Below are positions 5,957 through 6,001 of a stretch of 6,001 bases of DNA, in pieces (the stretch's first letter is position 1; the number at the start of each line of letters is the position of its first letter). The notes under the pieces were generated by a model. It made no database searches, was not told the origin of the DNA, and saw only the letters and a list, made by a program, of their open reading frames with translations. Source of the DNA: Candidatus Woesearchaeota archaeon (lineage in GTDB: Archaea > Nanobdellota > Nanobdellia > Pacearchaeales > GW2011-AR1); assembly GCA_012798335.1 (NCBI GenBank), contig JAAZNJ010000007.1, positions 1 through 6,001 of the forward strand, written 5' to 3'. The translations under genes and the position numbers were made by a program.

Positions 5957-5965
5957 TTTATAAAA
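5957..5965 (+). promoter_or_regulatory. TATA box of the gene starting at 5986
   Basis: TTTATAAAA at 5957-5965 is an excellent archaeal TATA match. It ends 20 bases before the ATG at 5986 and is centred 25 bases upstream, the same geometry as the promoters before the genes starting at 444 and 2381. An A-rich stretch just upstream (5941-5954) could supply a BRE. Confidence 0.65.
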
Positions 5966-5985
5966 CAGATTTCCTTAAAGTATTT

Positions 5986-6001
5986 ATGAATGGAATAAAA
6001 A
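5986..6001 (+). CDS. 5' end of a gene of unknown function (partial)
   Basis: ATG at 5986 opens a frame reading M-N-G-I-K to the window edge. The call rests almost wholly on the well-placed TATA box 25 bases upstream and on the 110-base divergent gap from the glycosylase gene, which otherwise lacks a reason to exist. The short TTTATG context has no Shine-Dalgarno sequence, consistent with a leaderless mRNA. Nothing can be said about the product. Confidence 0.5.

Noticed and set aside
5876..5985. Small RNA or tRNA in the 110-base divergent gap
   Set aside because: No cloverleaf, no C/D box pair and no stable stem are visible; the gap is explained by two divergent promoters.

Overview
The window is strongly AT-rich. 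It reads as a chromosomal piece of an archaeon, most likely a small-genome DPANN lineage of the Woesearchaeota/Pacearchaeota/Nanoarchaeota type; that placement is an inference. The support is archaeal TATA-like boxes centred 25 bases before ATG codons (leaderless transcripts), a secreted protein with the Cys-rich CGDG.CNG motif, poly-Gly linker and C-terminal membrane anchor style typical of these archaea, and very Lys/Ile/Asn-rich proteins. TAA, TAG and TGA are all used as stops, so the code looks standard.

Layout: (1) bases 1-75, the last 24 codons of a plus-strand gene; (2) 82-444, minus, a 120-residue protein of unknown function, convergent with the first gene; (3) 520-2283, minus, a complete arginyl-tRNA synthetase (argS); (4) a 97-base divergent promoter region; (5) 2381-2665, plus, a small membrane-anchored DUF333 protein that overlaps by ATGA with (6) 2662-5412, plus, a 916-residue surface-anchored papain-family (C1A) cysteine protease; (7) 5429-5875, minus, a pyrimidine-dimer DNA glycosylase/endonuclease V family protein, convergent with the protease; (8) 5986-6001, plus, the first codons of another gene behind a good TATA box. 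No gap longer than about 110 bases lacks a gene, and I see no tRNA, rRNA, CRISPR or mobile element.

The most interesting part is the two-gene unit at 2381-5412. Gene one displays a DUF333 domain on one membrane anchor. Gene two has a signal peptide, a second degenerate DUF333-like module in the place normally held by a protease propeptide, a papain domain with all four catalytic residues, a calcium-type thrombospondin-3 segment, two Trp-rich repeats, an Asn-glycosylation-rich stalk, a Cys-rich knot, 13 glycines, a beta-rich membrane-proximal region, a membrane helix and a lysine-rich tail. Together they suggest an outward-facing, tethered protease with a co-made small partner. argS and the DNA-repair gene are housekeeping neighbours with no evident link to it.
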